In this document: piece after piece, positions 8,572-17,701 of the stretch
Layout of the letters: each line of letters starts with the position of its first letter
How positions within the stretch are numbered: the first letter of the stretch is position 1
Source: Weissella confusa
Lineage (GTDB): Bacteria > Bacillota > Bacilli > Lactobacillales > Lactobacillaceae
DNA: 64,000 nt
Reading direction: 5' to 3'
NCBI RefSeq assembly: GCF_004766315.1
Contig: NZ_PVSN01000014.1
Coordinates: 1 to 64,000, forward strand
Notes under the pieces: generated by a model
Seen by the model: the letters and a program-made list of their open reading frames with translations, nothing else
Told to the model about the DNA's origin: nothing
Databases searched by the model: none
Program-made: the position numbers and the translations under genes

Positions 8572-10260
8572 ATGTCTGAGATTAAGAAGTACGGTGCCGA
8601 CTTAGTTGTCGACAGTTTGAACAACCACGGCGTTGATTTGGTATTTGGTATTCCAGGTGCCAAGATTGACCGTTTGTTTGAGACTTTGGAGCACCCAGCT
8701 GAAGGCGCAGTTTCACCAAAGTTGGTTGTTACGCGTCACGAACAAAGCGCTGCCTTTATGGCTCAAGGTTTTGCCCGTATTACTGGTAAGACTGGTGTTG
8801 TTATCGCAACGTCAGGTCCTGGAGTTGGAAACTTGGCATCAGGTTTGATGACGGCCAGTGCTGAAAACGATCCCGTTTTGGCCATTGGTGGTCAAGTGCC
8901 ACGTAAGGATTTGTACCGTTTGACGCACCAAAGCACGCCAGCAGCTGCTTTGTTTGAGCCAATTACGAATTACTCTGTTGAAATTCAAGACCCAAACAAC
9001 ATTTCAGAAATCTTGTCTAATGCGATTGCACAAGCTAATGGTCCAAAGCCAGGAGCAGCTTTCGTTTCATTGCCACAAGACGTTGATGATGCGGTTGTTG
9101 ACGCCAAGGCATTGCCACAAGTAGCTCCTGCCCGTATGGGTTCAGCTGCGATTGATGACATTGCTTGGTTGGCTGAGCAAATCAAGCAAGCCGAAATGCC
9201 TGTTTTGTTGGTCGGTGCCCATGGTTTTGACGATGCAACGACGGATGCTTTGCACGACTTGTTAACGCAAACGACTTTGCCAGTTGTTGAGACGTATCAA
9301 GGTGCTGGTGTTATCTCACGTGATTTGGAAGAGAAGACGTTCTTTGGACGTATCGGATTCTTCCGTAACCAAGTGGGTGACCAATTGTTGGCACAATCAG
9401 ACTTGGTTGTGACGGTTGGTTATGATGCCATTGAATACGAGCCACGTAACTGGAACAAGGATGCTAACTTGCGCATCGTTGCTTTGGATACGGCGGCTGT
9501 TCAAATTGATAACAACTTCACGCCAGAGCGTCAATTGGTTGGTGCCTTGGCTGATACGTTGTCAGTTTTGAAGGATAAGGTTGCTGGTTACGAGTTGCCA
9601 GTTGCCTCACAAAACAAGTTGGCTGAATTGAAGGCTGCTTTGCGTGCCGCGGACGAGCCAAAGTACACGCCAGCCGATGCCGGTTTGAACCACCCATTGA
9701 ACGTTATCAAGTCATTGCAAAACCACATGACGGATGAAATGACGTTGACGTCAGATATTGGATCACACTACTTGTGGTTGGGACGTCACTTTAAGTCATA
9801 CGTGCCACGTCACTTCTTGATTTCAAACGGTATGCAAACGCTTGGTGTTGGATTGCCATGGGCCATGGTTGCCGCAATGGTTCGTCCTAACGCTAAGGCT
9901 GTGTCTGTTTCTGGAGACGGTGGATTCTTCTTCTCTGGTGTTGAGTTGGCTACGGCCGTACAAATGAACTTGAACACGGTTCACATTGTTTGGCAAGATA
10001 ACCACCACTATGACATGGTTAAGTTCCAAGAAGAAATGAAGTACGACGGTAAGTCAGCTGGTATTAAGATTGCGGATATCGACATCGTGAAGTTTGCTGA
10101 AGCAGCTGGTGCCAAGGGATTGCGTGTTGACACGCCTGACCAATTGGATGCTGTTTTGGATGAATCATTTGCGGCTGAAGGACCAGTTGTTGTGGAAGTT
10201 CCTGTTGATTACTCACACAACTACGAGTTGATGTCACAATTGATTGAATCAGAAATTTAA
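8572..10260 (+). CDS. alsS: Acetolactate synthase, catabolic type
   Basis: A 562-residue thiamine-diphosphate enzyme that condenses two pyruvates to 2-acetolactate. The N-terminal Pyr domain has the catalytic Glu in TRHEQSAAFMAQG, and the C-terminal PP domain has the ThDP motif SGDGGF followed by WQDNHHYDMV. The spacing resembles the FAD-independent AlsS/BudB of Gram-positive bacteria, and no small regulatory subunit gene or branched-chain pathway gene is nearby. Acetolactate decarboxylase follows after a hairpin, so the pair diverts pyruvate to acetoin, relieving acid stress. Confidence 0.93.
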   Translation: MSEIKKYGADLVVDSLNNHGVDLVFGIPGAKIDRLFETLEHPAEGAVSPKLVVTRHEQSAAFMAQGFARITGKTGVVIATSGPGVGNLASGLMTASAENDPVLAIGGQVPRKDLYRLTHQSTPAAALFEPITNYSVEIQDPNNISEILSNAIAQANGPKPGAAFVSLPQDVDDAVVDAKALPQVAPARMGSAAIDDIAWLAEQIKQAEMPVLLVGAHGFDDATTDALHDLLTQTTLPVVETYQGAGVISRDLEEKTFFGRIGFFRNQVGDQLLAQSDLVVTVGYDAIEYEPRNWNKDANLRIVALDTAAVQIDNNFTPERQLVGALADTLSVLKDKVAGYELPVASQNKLAELKAALRAADEPKYTPADAGLNHPLNVIKSLQNHMTDEMTLTSDIGSHYLWLGRHFKSYVPRHFLISNGMQTLGVGLPWAMVAAMVRPNAKAVSVSGDGGFFFSGVELATAVQMNLNTVHIVWQDNHHYDMVKFQEEMKYDGKSAGIKIADIDIVKFAEAAGAKGLRVDTPDQLDAVLDESFAAEGPVVVEVPVDYSHNYELMSQLIESEI

Positions 10261-10266
10261 TCGTCG

Positions 10267-10294
10267 AAAAGGTGTCCGCTTGGGCACCTTTTTT
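10267..10294 (+). terminator. Hairpin between alsS and alsD
   Basis: AAAAGGTG (10267-10274) pairs with CACCTTTT (10285-10292) and T's follow, in a gap of only 53 bases. It would partly uncouple alsD from alsS unless read-through occurs. Confidence 0.75.
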
Positions 10295-10313
10295 GCAAAA
10301 TAAGGAGGATACA

Positions 10314-11030
10314 ATGGCAGTCGTTTTTCAACGCAGTACATTAGCAGCACTTATGGCCGGTCTTTTGGGCGGTACGATGCGTGCTGGGGATTTGCTTGAG
10401 CATGGTGATACGGGAATTGGTACGTTGCACGGTGTCGATGGTGAAGTCATCATCCTCGATGGTGAAGTGTATCAAGCTGACCAAACGGGAAAGGTTAATC
10501 ACATCACAGATATGGATGCGATGATTCCATTTGCAACGGTGCACAACAATAACGATGCAACTGAAACCGTGACGTTGCAAAACGTCGATATGGATCACAT
10601 TGACGTGATTGATGAGCGTAAATTGGCCAATAACTTTTCGGCCATTGTCTTGCGTGGTGATTTTGAACACGTGAAGGTTCGTGTGGCACCAAAGGCATCT
10701 GAGCCGTTCCCATCATTGCTTGAGCTATCAGAAAATCAACCGGTGTTTGACCGTGACAATGTGTCTGGTACGCTTGTCGGCTACTACTCACCAGAGTTGT
10801 ATCATGGTGTGGTTGCCGCTGGATGGCACGTGCACTTCCTAAGTGATGATCGCGAGTTTGGTGGCCACGTCTTGGAATTTAACGCCAAGGAATTGTCAGG
10901 TGAGCTCACGATCTTCGCTGATTACGAATTGCATTTGCCAATTGAAGACCAAGCCTTTCGTGAACACAACCTTGATATGAATGGCCTAGATGATGCGATT
11001 CACGCAGCTGAGGGTAACAAGAAGGATTAA
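10314..11030 (+). CDS. alsD: Alpha-acetolactate decarboxylase
   Basis: A 238-residue enzyme converting 2-acetolactate to acetoin. The Zn-binding histidines are visible in the block HVHFLSDDREFGGHVLEF, and the conserved Arg lies in the 'VRVAPKASEP' region. The start at 10314 is fixed by AAGGAGG seven bases upstream; an in-frame ATG-like start at 10272 lies inside the preceding terminator. No promoter of its own is obvious in the short gap, so it probably depends on read-through from alsS. Confidence 0.93.
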   Translation: MAVVFQRSTLAALMAGLLGGTMRAGDLLEHGDTGIGTLHGVDGEVIILDGEVYQADQTGKVNHITDMDAMIPFATVHNNNDATETVTLQNVDMDHIDVIDERKLANNFSAIVLRGDFEHVKVRVAPKASEPFPSLLELSENQPVFDRDNVSGTLVGYYSPELYHGVVAAGWHVHFLSDDREFGGHVLEFNAKELSGELTIFADYELHLPIEDQAFREHNLDMNGLDDAIHAAEGNKKD

Positions 11031-11129
11031 TCGAATGGTAGACATATGCGACTAGCATCTGTCTTTTTCTGTTTTGTAGCGTAAAATAGACGTTGAGTGA
11101 ATTTTATATTGGGAGCAAAGAGAGAAATC

Positions 11130-12158
11130 ATGACTGAATTTATGGACGCTGTCGTTACGACAGCTAATGAAAACGCGCCATTGGCTGTAATGAATATTCC
11201 AGTGCCAGAATTGGCCGAGAAGGATGTACTGGTCAAGGTGGCTGCGGTTGCGGTTAACCCAGTTGACGCTAAGCAACGTGATGCTGCCGTTGCAAGCAAT
11301 GCAACACGTGTACTTGGTTTCGATGCAGTTGGTGAAGTGGTTGCTGTGGGTGAAAAGGCAACGAAGTTTAAGGTGGGTGACCGCATTTTCTACGCCGGAC
11401 AATTGGGTCGTGTTGGGTCTAATGCGACGTTCCAAGCGGTTAATGAGGATTTGGCGGCATTGGCACCTGAAAAGATGGCTGATGCAGAAGCTGCTGCATT
11501 GCCTTTGACTTTCCTAACCGCATACGAGCTACTTGCAGATAAGTTTGGCCTTGAGGTAGCTGAGAACGCTGCCTCAGGTAAGGCGTTGCTTGTGATTAAC
11601 GGTGCTGGTGGTGTTGGATCAATCATGATTCAATTGGCCAAGTGGATGGGCATGACTGTGATTGCCTCAGCGTCACGCGAAGAAACGGTGACATGGGTAA
11701 AGTCCCTTGGTGCAGATTATGTAGTTAACCACCGCGATGATTATGTCGCTGAAATGCACATGTTGGGCTTTGATACAGTGCCTTACATTGCCATTTTGCA
11801 CGCACCAGAGCCACACTTTGAACAAGCAGCTGAGCTTATCGGGGCATTTGGACACATCGGGGCGATTGTTGAGTCAGTTGACCCAATGCCAGTTGGGTTG
11901 ATTAAGAACAAAGCAGCTTCATTGGACTGGGAGTTCATGTTCGCAAAGGCTAGCTACAATGTTGATATGGCGTCACAAGGTGATGCGTTGGCACTAGCTG
12001 CGCAATTGGCAGACAAGGGAACGCTCCGTTCAACGTTGACGGAAACGATGAATGGTATGACAGCAGAAAATATTCTCGCTGCGCAAGAAAAGGGTTGCTG
12101 CTGGGGCCGTAAATGGAAAGCTAGCGATTGTATTTTAATAACAAAAAAGGCTTGGTGA
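11130..12158 (+). CDS. Zinc-type alcohol dehydrogenase / quinone oxidoreductase family (MDR), C-terminus frameshifted
   Basis: A medium-chain dehydrogenase/reductase of 342 residues: GroES-like N-domain (DVLVKVAAVAVNPVDAK, FDAVGEV), NADP-binding Rossmann fold (INGAGGVGSIMIQLAKWMG, ASASREE, LGADYVVNH). The structural-zinc Cys cluster is absent, so it belongs to the zinc-free quinone oxidoreductase branch. Near 12092-12094 one extra G shifts the frame; reading one base less gives the family-like ending VAAGAVNGKLAIVF with a stop at 12136-12138. As written, the last residues are unrelated and run into the terminator. The substrate is unknown. The enzyme core is intact, so activity may persist, or the shift may be a read error. 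Confidence 0.8.
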   Translation: MTEFMDAVVTTANENAPLAVMNIPVPELAEKDVLVKVAAVAVNPVDAKQRDAAVASNATRVLGFDAVGEVVAVGEKATKFKVGDRIFYAGQLGRVGSNATFQAVNEDLAALAPEKMADAEAAALPLTFLTAYELLADKFGLEVAENAASGKALLVINGAGGVGSIMIQLAKWMGMTVIASASREETVTWVKSLGADYVVNHRDDYVAEMHMLGFDTVPYIAILHAPEPHFEQAAELIGAFGHIGAIVESVDPMPVGLIKNKAASLDWEFMFAKASYNVDMASQGDALALAAQLADKGTLRSTLTETMNGMTAENILAAQEKGCCWGRKWKASDCILITKKAW

Positions 12159-12174
12159 AAACCGAGCCTTTTTT
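12143..12174 (+). terminator. Terminator of the dehydrogenase gene
   Basis: AAAAAAGGCTTGG pairs with CCGAGCCTTTTTT. The frameshifted coding sequence ends inside it, which supports the shorter restored ending at 12138. Confidence 0.85.
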
Positions 12175-12510
12175 GTTATATGTGTAACAGGCAAAACGGA
12201 ATTATGAAACCGTTGAGAACAAGGCGTCCGGACTATATATTTCATTTATGTATCAAAGGTGTCACACCTAACAGTTTTTTCGCGAAATTAGAAATTTTTA
12301 AGTTGACTAAGAAGTTGTTAAGCCCTTTATATAAGGCTTTGATTCTAATTGTGAACATGTAAAGAAAATGTAACAAAAGTCATAATAAGACAACAATAAA
12401 TGCATTTGAATGTAACTTCTTTCACGTACAATAATTGATGTACTAAAAGTAAAGAAATTATTAAAAGTCTAAAAAGACGAATAGTACTTAATGCAAGGGA
12501 GTATGAACGA
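12175..12510. other. Gene-free upstream region of the LysM-CHAP gene
   Basis: About 335 bp of AT-rich DNA without a credible gene. It holds the promoter at 12405-12432 and, at 12174-12188, TGTTAT-3 nt-TGTAAC, which resembles WalR half-sites but with the wrong spacing. Confidence 0.5.
12405..12432 (+). promoter_or_regulatory. Probable promoter of the LysM-CHAP gene
   Basis: -35 TTTGAA (12405-12410), 16-base spacer, -10 TACAAT (12427-12432); the start codon is 79 bases further. Confidence 0.45.
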
Positions 12511-13587
12511 ATGAATGCATCTGTAAAGAATACATTACTAGTTACGGCCGGTGCCGCAGCGACGTTGGCTGGATCAGCGGTTGCTGTATCAGCTGACTCA
12601 ATCACGGTTAAGGCGGGGGATACGTTGTACGCACTAGCTGCGGCTCACAACACGACGGTTGCAGATTTGGTTTCAGCTAACGGCTTGTCAAATGCCAACA
12701 TGATCTTTGTTGGTCAACAATTGCAATTGCCTGGCTCAAACAATAACAACGCAGCATCAAACAATGCCAACAACAACGCAGCGAACCCAGCAGCAACGGG
12801 AACGTACACGGTTAAGGCAGGGGACTCATTGTGGGTCATTGCGAACAACCACGGTATGAATCTTTCAGAATTGCTTTCATTGAATGGTTTGCAAATGTCA
12901 TCAACAATTCACCCAGGTGATACGTTGAAGTTGTCTGGTCAACCAGCTACTGATAACAACAACCAAACGGCAAACGATAGCCAAGCTGATTCTTCAGCAA
13001 ACACGCAAGCACCTGCATCAAACGGCCAATACACGGTTAAGGCAGGGGATTCATTGTGGGCCATCGCAAACAGCCACGGTATGTCTTTGACTGATTTGTT
13101 GAACTTGAACGGTTTGCAAGCAACGTCAATGATTCACCCAGGCGACATTTTGCGTGTGTCAGGTGATGCTTCATCAGCAAACACTGATAACAACGCATCA
13201 GCTTCACAAAACAATGATGAAGCGAACAACAACGACTACACAAACTCAGGTTCTGTTTCAACGACAAACAACACATACCCATACGGACAATGCACGTGGT
13301 ACGCCAAGGGTCACTTGGACTGGGTTGGTAACTGGTGGGGTAACGCAGCTGACTGGACAACGTCAGCTGTTAACGCCGGTCACCACGTTGATTCAACGCC
13401 AAGCGCAGGATCTGTTATCTGGTTTACACCAGGTGTTGGTGGTGTTTCAGTTTACGGTCACGTTGGTGTCGTAGAATCAGTTAACGCCGATGGTACAATT
13501 ACGATTTCTGAAGGTAACTACGCCCCAGGAATGTTGTACCACCAACGTACGATTTCACCTGCTGGTCACTTGTTCATCCACAAGTAA
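12511..13587 (+). CDS. Secreted peptidoglycan hydrolase with three LysM and a CHAP domain
   Basis: A 358-residue exported protein. A signal peptide (about 1-28, cleavage likely after VSA) is followed by three LysM modules (about 30-73, 98-142, 172-216; each YTVKAGDSLW-like) separated by Asn/Ser-rich linkers and a C-terminal CHAP amidase/endopeptidase domain (about 250-358). The CHAP catalytic Cys lies in YGQCTWYAK and His in YGHVGVVE, with ISEGNY supplying the third polar residue. LysM binds peptidoglycan, CHAP cleaves it, so the protein acts at the cell wall, probably in daughter-cell separation. The ribosome-binding site is AAGGGAG. The repeated linkers are prone to expansion. Confidence 0.92.
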   Translation: MNASVKNTLLVTAGAAATLAGSAVAVSADSITVKAGDTLYALAAAHNTTVADLVSANGLSNANMIFVGQQLQLPGSNNNNAASNNANNNAANPAATGTYTVKAGDSLWVIANNHGMNLSELLSLNGLQMSSTIHPGDTLKLSGQPATDNNNQTANDSQADSSANTQAPASNGQYTVKAGDSLWAIANSHGMSLTDLLNLNGLQATSMIHPGDILRVSGDASSANTDNNASASQNNDEANNNDYTNSGSVSTTNNTYPYGQCTWYAKGHLDWVGNWWGNAADWTTSAVNAGHHVDSTPSAGSVIWFTPGVGGVSVYGHVGVVESVNADGTITISEGNYAPGMLYHQRTISPAGHLFIHK

Positions 13588-13594
13588 ACAGGTT

Positions 13595-13622
13595 AAAAGA
13601 GCTCTTTGGGGGCTCTTTTTTT
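13595..13622 (+). terminator. Terminator of the LysM-CHAP gene
   Basis: AAAAGAGC pairs with GCTCTTTT, then T's. Confidence 0.8.
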
Positions 13623-13641
13623 GTAAAACGAGAGGTTAGTT

Positions 13642-14184
13642 ATGCCATACGAAATTTCAGAGACAAACGTTAGACACCTAAATGATATGGGTAAAGTGGA
13701 TGCTGAATTGCAATTTGCCATGCCGGGCGAGGAAACGTTGTTCCGCATCACAAATTCTTTCTTTGCACAACGTATGCAGGGGGCACGCGTTCAGCAGACA
13801 TTGATGGAAATGATTATGGATAAGTTGCGCCAAAACTTCTGGCCAGTGATTAACCGCGTTGCCGGTGTGCCATACCAAAATGGGGGGATTAATCTGGCGA
13901 CTGGTTTTGATGCGACGGGGTTAAACATTTATTTCTATAATCATGTGTATGGCTTGTCTTTGCCTGGCGACATCACCAAGCAAATCGATATTTTCAATGA
14001 AGTACCGGCTGATCAAGCAATTCTAGGGGATATGTTAGTCTGGGGTGGTAAAATGATGCCAACCAGTGTAGGCATTTACATTGGAGGTGGCCGCTATATC
14101 ACGGCTGACTTGATGACGGGGAAAGTTGTACAGCGCACGATTGATTATAATTGGCAACCTGATATGGTGTTGTCAGTACGTTAA
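13642..14184 (+). CDS. NlpC/P60-like protein without catalytic residues, cytoplasmic
   Basis: A 180-residue protein with no signal peptide. Residues 74-160 follow the NlpC/P60 pattern closely: GVPYQNGG, then FDATGL (89-94) in place of FDCSGL, GDMLVWGG, SVGIYIGGG (142-150) in place of HVGIYIGNG, and RYITA in place of YIHA. Thus the nucleophile Cys is Ala91, the His is Ser142 and the third residue is Thr154: the whole triad is gone while the fold signature is kept. The N-terminal 70 residues are unrecognised. It probably binds a ligand or partner rather than cleaving one; this is inference. It sits between a true wall hydrolase and a small acetyltransferase gene 14 bases downstream. Confidence 0.7.
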   Translation: MPYEISETNVRHLNDMGKVDAELQFAMPGEETLFRITNSFFAQRMQGARVQQTLMEMIMDKLRQNFWPVINRVAGVPYQNGGINLATGFDATGLNIYFYNHVYGLSLPGDITKQIDIFNEVPADQAILGDMLVWGGKMMPTSVGIYIGGGRYITADLMTGKVVQRTIDYNWQPDMVLSVR

Positions 14185-14198
14185 TATGGGGGATTACA

Positions 14199-14477
14199 AT
14201 GGAATTTACGAAGGAACCAGGTCGACTATTTCACGAGACTGATGGGGAGCTAGATGCTGAAATCTTGTTTCCCGAAATTAACGATGGCCAAACATGGTCG
14301 ATTGATCACACGTATGTGAATCCAAGTTTACGCGGCCAGGGAATTGCGGGACAAATGTTAGCGGAGGTTGTTTCGATGGCTGAAGAAGCCGGGGTGACAT
14401 TGCGCCCGGTTTGTTCATATGCCCGAAAGGCGTTCTTTATGAATCCTGAGTATCAGAAAATTCAGGCAAAAGGTTAA
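14199..14477 (+). CDS. Small GNAT-fold N-acetyltransferase (Acetyltransf_CG type)
   Basis: A 92-residue protein containing only the acetyl-CoA core of the GNAT fold: the strand TWSIDHTYVNPSLRGQGIAG carries the pyrophosphate-binding RGQGIA loop, followed by the helix MLAEVVSMAEEAG and the strand LRPVCSYARKAF. Such mini-GNATs (YidJ-like) lack the N-terminal acceptor lid; substrates are unknown. GGGGG precedes the start. It is probably co-transcribed with the NlpC/P60-like gene. Confidence 0.85.
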   Translation: MEFTKEPGRLFHETDGELDAEILFPEINDGQTWSIDHTYVNPSLRGQGIAGQMLAEVVSMAEEAGVTLRPVCSYARKAFFMNPEYQKIQAKG

Positions 14478-14483
14478 GACTTA

Positions 14484-14521
14484 TTTGAAAGCACGCGGTT
14501 TTAGGCCGGTGTGCTTTTTAA
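14484..14521 (+). terminator. Probable terminator
   Basis: AAAGCAC pairs with GTGCTTT around a G/C-rich loop, followed by TTTAATTT. Confidence 0.55.
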
Positions 14522-14577
14522 TTTGAGTCATTTTTCGTTATACTTGAGATAGTTTTAATAAAATGGGGGCAAACTAT

Positions 14578-15120
14578 ATGGAACGTGGATTTGCAGTAGT
14601 TAAAAAATATGCTGATGCCAATTTGAATTTGCCACAGCGTGCAACACGCCGTGCAGCCGGTTATGATTTTGAAGCGGCAGAGGATTTTGTTTTACCATCA
14701 ATTTGGAAGTTACCATTTGTCAAAATTTTGGTGCATTTGACGACGAAGCAAGAATTGACGGCGACCGACTATGAGGAAGCAAACGCGGTTCTAAAGCCCC
14801 TCCTAGTACCGACGGGTATTAAAGCCTACATGGGCGAAAATGAGTACTTAATGATTGCGAATCGTTCATCAAACCCACTAAAGCGTGGCATGATTTTGCC
14901 AAACGGTGTGGGCATTATTGATGCCGATTACGTTGATAATGATAAAAATGAAGGTGAAATTTTTATCCAAATGACTAACTGGGGATTGCGCGATGTTCAC
15001 ATTAAAAAGGGCGAACGCATCGGTCAAGGTATCTTTATGCCATTCCTAGTAACAGATAATGATAAGTTGCAAGAGAAAAAAGAACGCACGGGAGGTTTTG
15101 GTAGCTCCGGCGTTAATTAG
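14578..15120 (+). CDS. dut: dUTP diphosphatase (dUTPase), trimeric type
   Basis: A 180-residue dUTPase hydrolysing dUTP to dUMP and PPi. Trimeric dUTPase motifs are seen in order: AAGYDFEAAEDF (motif 1), NRSSNPLKRGMILPNGVGIIDADY (motifs 2 and 3), KGERIGQGIFMPF (motif 4) and GGFGSSG (motif 5). It carries an extra insert of about 45 residues between motifs 1 and 2, usual for this Lactobacillales form. The start at 14578 has GGGGGC upstream; an ATG at 14563 overlaps that site. First gene of the cluster with radA, the PIN/TRAM gene and perhaps gltX. Confidence 0.9.
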   Translation: MERGFAVVKKYADANLNLPQRATRRAAGYDFEAAEDFVLPSIWKLPFVKILVHLTTKQELTATDYEEANAVLKPLLVPTGIKAYMGENEYLMIANRSSNPLKRGMILPNGVGIIDADYVDNDKNEGEIFIQMTNWGLRDVHIKKGERIGQGIFMPFLVTDNDKLQEKKERTGGFGSSGVN

Positions 15121-15133
15121 AGAGGTGTAGGCT

Positions 15134-16507
15134 ATGGCTAAAACGAAAACACAATTTGTATGTTCGAATTGTGGATATGTATCACAACGCTATATGGGAC
15201 GATGTGCTAACTGTGGGGCCTGGGGCACGTTCGTTGAAGAAGTTGTACAACCAGAAAAGGCAGACCGTAAGTCACGCGTTAACTTGGCTGGTCAAATCGC
15301 TCGCGTTGAACGTTTGGGCGAGGTTAGCATCGAAGAAACGCCACGTGTCGACACGTCGATTGATGAATTCAACCGTGTCTTAGGTGGTGGTGTTGTACCT
15401 GGTTCAATGGTGCTAATCGGTGGTGATCCTGGAATTGGTAAGTCAACATTGCTTCTACAAGTTTCAAGTCAATTGGCAAACCATGGTGGCACGATTTTGT
15501 ACGTCGCTGGTGAAGAAAGTGCGTCACAAATCAAGCTGCGAGCTGAACGTTTGGGCGTGAAGGGGGATGCTGATTTCTTCCTTTATCCTGAAACGGATAT
15601 GACGCAGATTCGCAAGGCGATTGACGAGACGAAGCCAGATTACGTCATCATTGACTCAATTCAAACGATGCAACAACCTGATGTGTCTTCAGCGGTTGGA
15701 TCGGTTGCCCAAATACGTGAAACGACGGCTGAGTTGCTACAAATTGCCAAGACGAATGGGATTACCATCTTCATTGTCGGGCACGTGACGAAGGACGGCG
15801 CTATCGCTGGTCCTAAGATTTTGGAACACATGGTTGATACCGTGTTGTACTTCGAAGGTGATAACCAACGTAGTTTCCGTTTGTTGCGTGCCGTCAAGAA
15901 TCGTTTCGGTTCAACGAATGAGTTGGGTGTCTTTGAAATGAACGAGAGTGGTTTGGCTGAAGTGACCAACCCATCTGGTCTTTTCTTGGAAGAACGTCTA
16001 GATGATGCTAGTGGTTCAGCGGTTGTGATTGCGATGGAAGGATCACGTCCAATTTTGGTTGAAGTTCAAGCATTGGTGACGCCAACGGTCTTTGGTAACG
16101 CACAACGTACCGCTTCAGGTATTGATCGTAATCGTATTTCATTGTTGATGGCAGTCTTGGAAAAGCGTGCCAATTTGCTATTGCAAAATCAAGATGCGTA
16201 CGTTCGTGCTGCTGGAGGCGTAAAATTAGATGAGCCGGCCATTGATTTGGCGATTGCCATTGCAATTGCCTCAAGTTACCGTGACAAGGGTACTCGTCCA
16301 ACGGATGCCTTTGTGGGTGAAATTGGATTGACTGGTGAGATTCGTCGCGTGCCTAATGTTGTTGACCGTATTCTTGAAGCTAAGAAATTGGGCTTTAAGC
16401 GCGTATTTGTCCCAAAGCATGCAGTTGATACGATGAAAGAAATTTCTGGTATTCAAGTTATCGGTGTCGCAACGTTAACGGATGCGCTACGTTTGGCACT
16501 GGATTAG
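15134..16507 (+). CDS. radA: DNA repair protein RadA (Sms)
   Basis: A 457-residue RecA-like branch-migration ATPase. N-terminal C4 zinc finger ([19 protein letters not shown]), Walker [11 protein letters not shown], Walker [10 protein letters not shown], the RadA-specific KNRFG motif, and a C-terminal Lon-protease-like P domain that lacks protease activity in this family. It processes recombination intermediates. It lies 13 bases after dut and abuts the next gene, so the three are co-transcribed. Confidence 0.96.
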   Translation: MAKTKTQFVCSNCGYVSQRYMGRCANCGAWGTFVEEVVQPEKADRKSRVNLAGQIARVERLGEVSIEETPRVDTSIDEFNRVLGGGVVPGSMVLIGGDPGIGKSTLLLQVSSQLANHGGTILYVAGEESASQIKLRAERLGVKGDADFFLYPETDMTQIRKAIDETKPDYVIIDSIQTMQQPDVSSAVGSVAQIRETTAELLQIAKTNGITIFIVGHVTKDGAIAGPKILEHMVDTVLYFEGDNQRSFRLLRAVKNRFGSTNELGVFEMNESGLAEVTNPSGLFLEERLDDASGSAVVIAMEGSRPILVEVQALVTPTVFGNAQRTASGIDRNRISLLMAVLEKRANLLLQNQDAYVRAAGGVKLDEPAIDLAIAIAIASSYRDKGTRPTDAFVGEIGLTGEIRRVPNVVDRILEAKKLGFKRVFVPKHAVDTMKEISGIQVIGVATLTDALRLALD

Positions 16508-16518
16508 TGAGGAAGCTT

Positions 16519-17622
16519 ATGCGAAAACGAATTATTCAAGCAGCATTCTTTGTTGCTGGTGGTAGCTTGGCGGTGACGTTAATGCCGATTGTTTGGCGGA
16601 TTATGAATCAACATGATCAAATTTGGCTAAACAATGCCATCGTGAACTTTATTATTGGTGCCGTTATTTTTTGGTTATTGAGTTTGGCACTATGGCGTCC
16701 AGTTGATCAAGGCATTCGCAAGATTGAAGCCTACTTGAATCAACAGTCGCCAGTTGTTTTGTTGATTGGTTCAGTGTCAACCTTGATTGGATTGGCGTTG
16801 GCTGTTTTGGTAACTGTCCCATTGCAACGCACAGGTAATTTCTTTTTAAGTGCAGTTATTCCAGTTTTTGTGATGTTGCTATTTGGGTACCTTGGTTTCC
16901 GTCTTGGAACAACGCGTATTGATGAGTGGCGTACGTTGGTTCCTAACTTCAACAATATGACAAAGCGTGTTCGTCCACGTCGATCAGCAAATCAAAGCGA
17001 TGTGTTGTCTGATGAAGAGACGAACTATCACCACTACAAGATCTTGGACACCAACATCTTGATTGATGGCCGCATTGCTGATTTGGTGCAAACTGGCTTT
17101 ATCGAGGGAACCTTGTTGGTACCGAACTTTGTCTTGTATGAGTTGCAATACATTGCTGATGCTGGTGAATCAATCAAGCGTGTCCGTGGCCGTCGTGGTT
17201 TGGACATTTTGAATGAATTGCGTGAAACGGACGCCATTCCACTTGAAATGTGGGAAGGTGATTACGAAGACATCAAAGAAGTTGATGAAAAGCTGATTCG
17301 CCTTGCACAAGATGTTAACGGTATCTTGGTAACGAACGATTACAACTTGAACAAGGTAACGAAGTTCCAAAACGTTGAAGTCTTGAACATTAATGAGTTG
17401 GCGGGGGCTTTGCGTCCACGTGTGGCGGTTGGTGATCGTTTGACGGTGACATTGGTTAAGAATGGAACTGAGCGCCAACAAGCGGTTGGTTACCTAGATG
17501 ACGGGACGATGGTTGTCGCTGAAGAAGGTCGCGACCACTTACAAGAAACGGTTACTGTTGAAGTAACGTCCGCTCTGCAAACCGATGCTGGACGTATGAT
17601 CTTCGGTATTGTGGTGGATTAA
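16519..17622 (+). CDS. Membrane PIN-TRAM domain protein (YacL family)
   Basis: A 367-residue protein with four N-terminal transmembrane segments (about 8-120), a PIN nuclease domain (about 175-295; acidic residues in KILDTNILIDGR, YELQ and VTNDYNLNK) and a C-terminal TRAM RNA-binding domain (about 305-365). YacL-type proteins are predicted membrane-bound ribonucleases. The start at 16519 has GAGGAAG directly upstream, and that site overlaps the end of radA. The order radA-yacL-gltX is conserved in Bacilli. Confidence 0.9.
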   Translation: MRKRIIQAAFFVAGGSLAVTLMPIVWRIMNQHDQIWLNNAIVNFIIGAVIFWLLSLALWRPVDQGIRKIEAYLNQQSPVVLLIGSVSTLIGLALAVLVTVPLQRTGNFFLSAVIPVFVMLLFGYLGFRLGTTRIDEWRTLVPNFNNMTKRVRPRRSANQSDVLSDEETNYHHYKILDTNILIDGRIADLVQTGFIEGTLLVPNFVLYELQYIADAGESIKRVRGRRGLDILNELRETDAIPLEMWEGDYEDIKEVDEKLIRLAQDVNGILVTNDYNLNKVTKFQNVEVLNINELAGALRPRVAVGDRLTVTLVKNGTERQQAVGYLDDGTMVVAEEGRDHLQETVTVEVTSALQTDAGRMIFGIVVD

Positions 17623-17701
17623 GTAATTAACATTGAAACCCATGAAAAACCGCGGTATATTAGTAAGCGGTATTATAAACAGAAAAGAAGGAATAGACAG
17701 A

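Noticed and set aside
12180-12362. 60-codon frame upstream of the LysM-CHAP gene
   Set aside because: Starts inside the preceding terminator's T-run, no ribosome-binding site.
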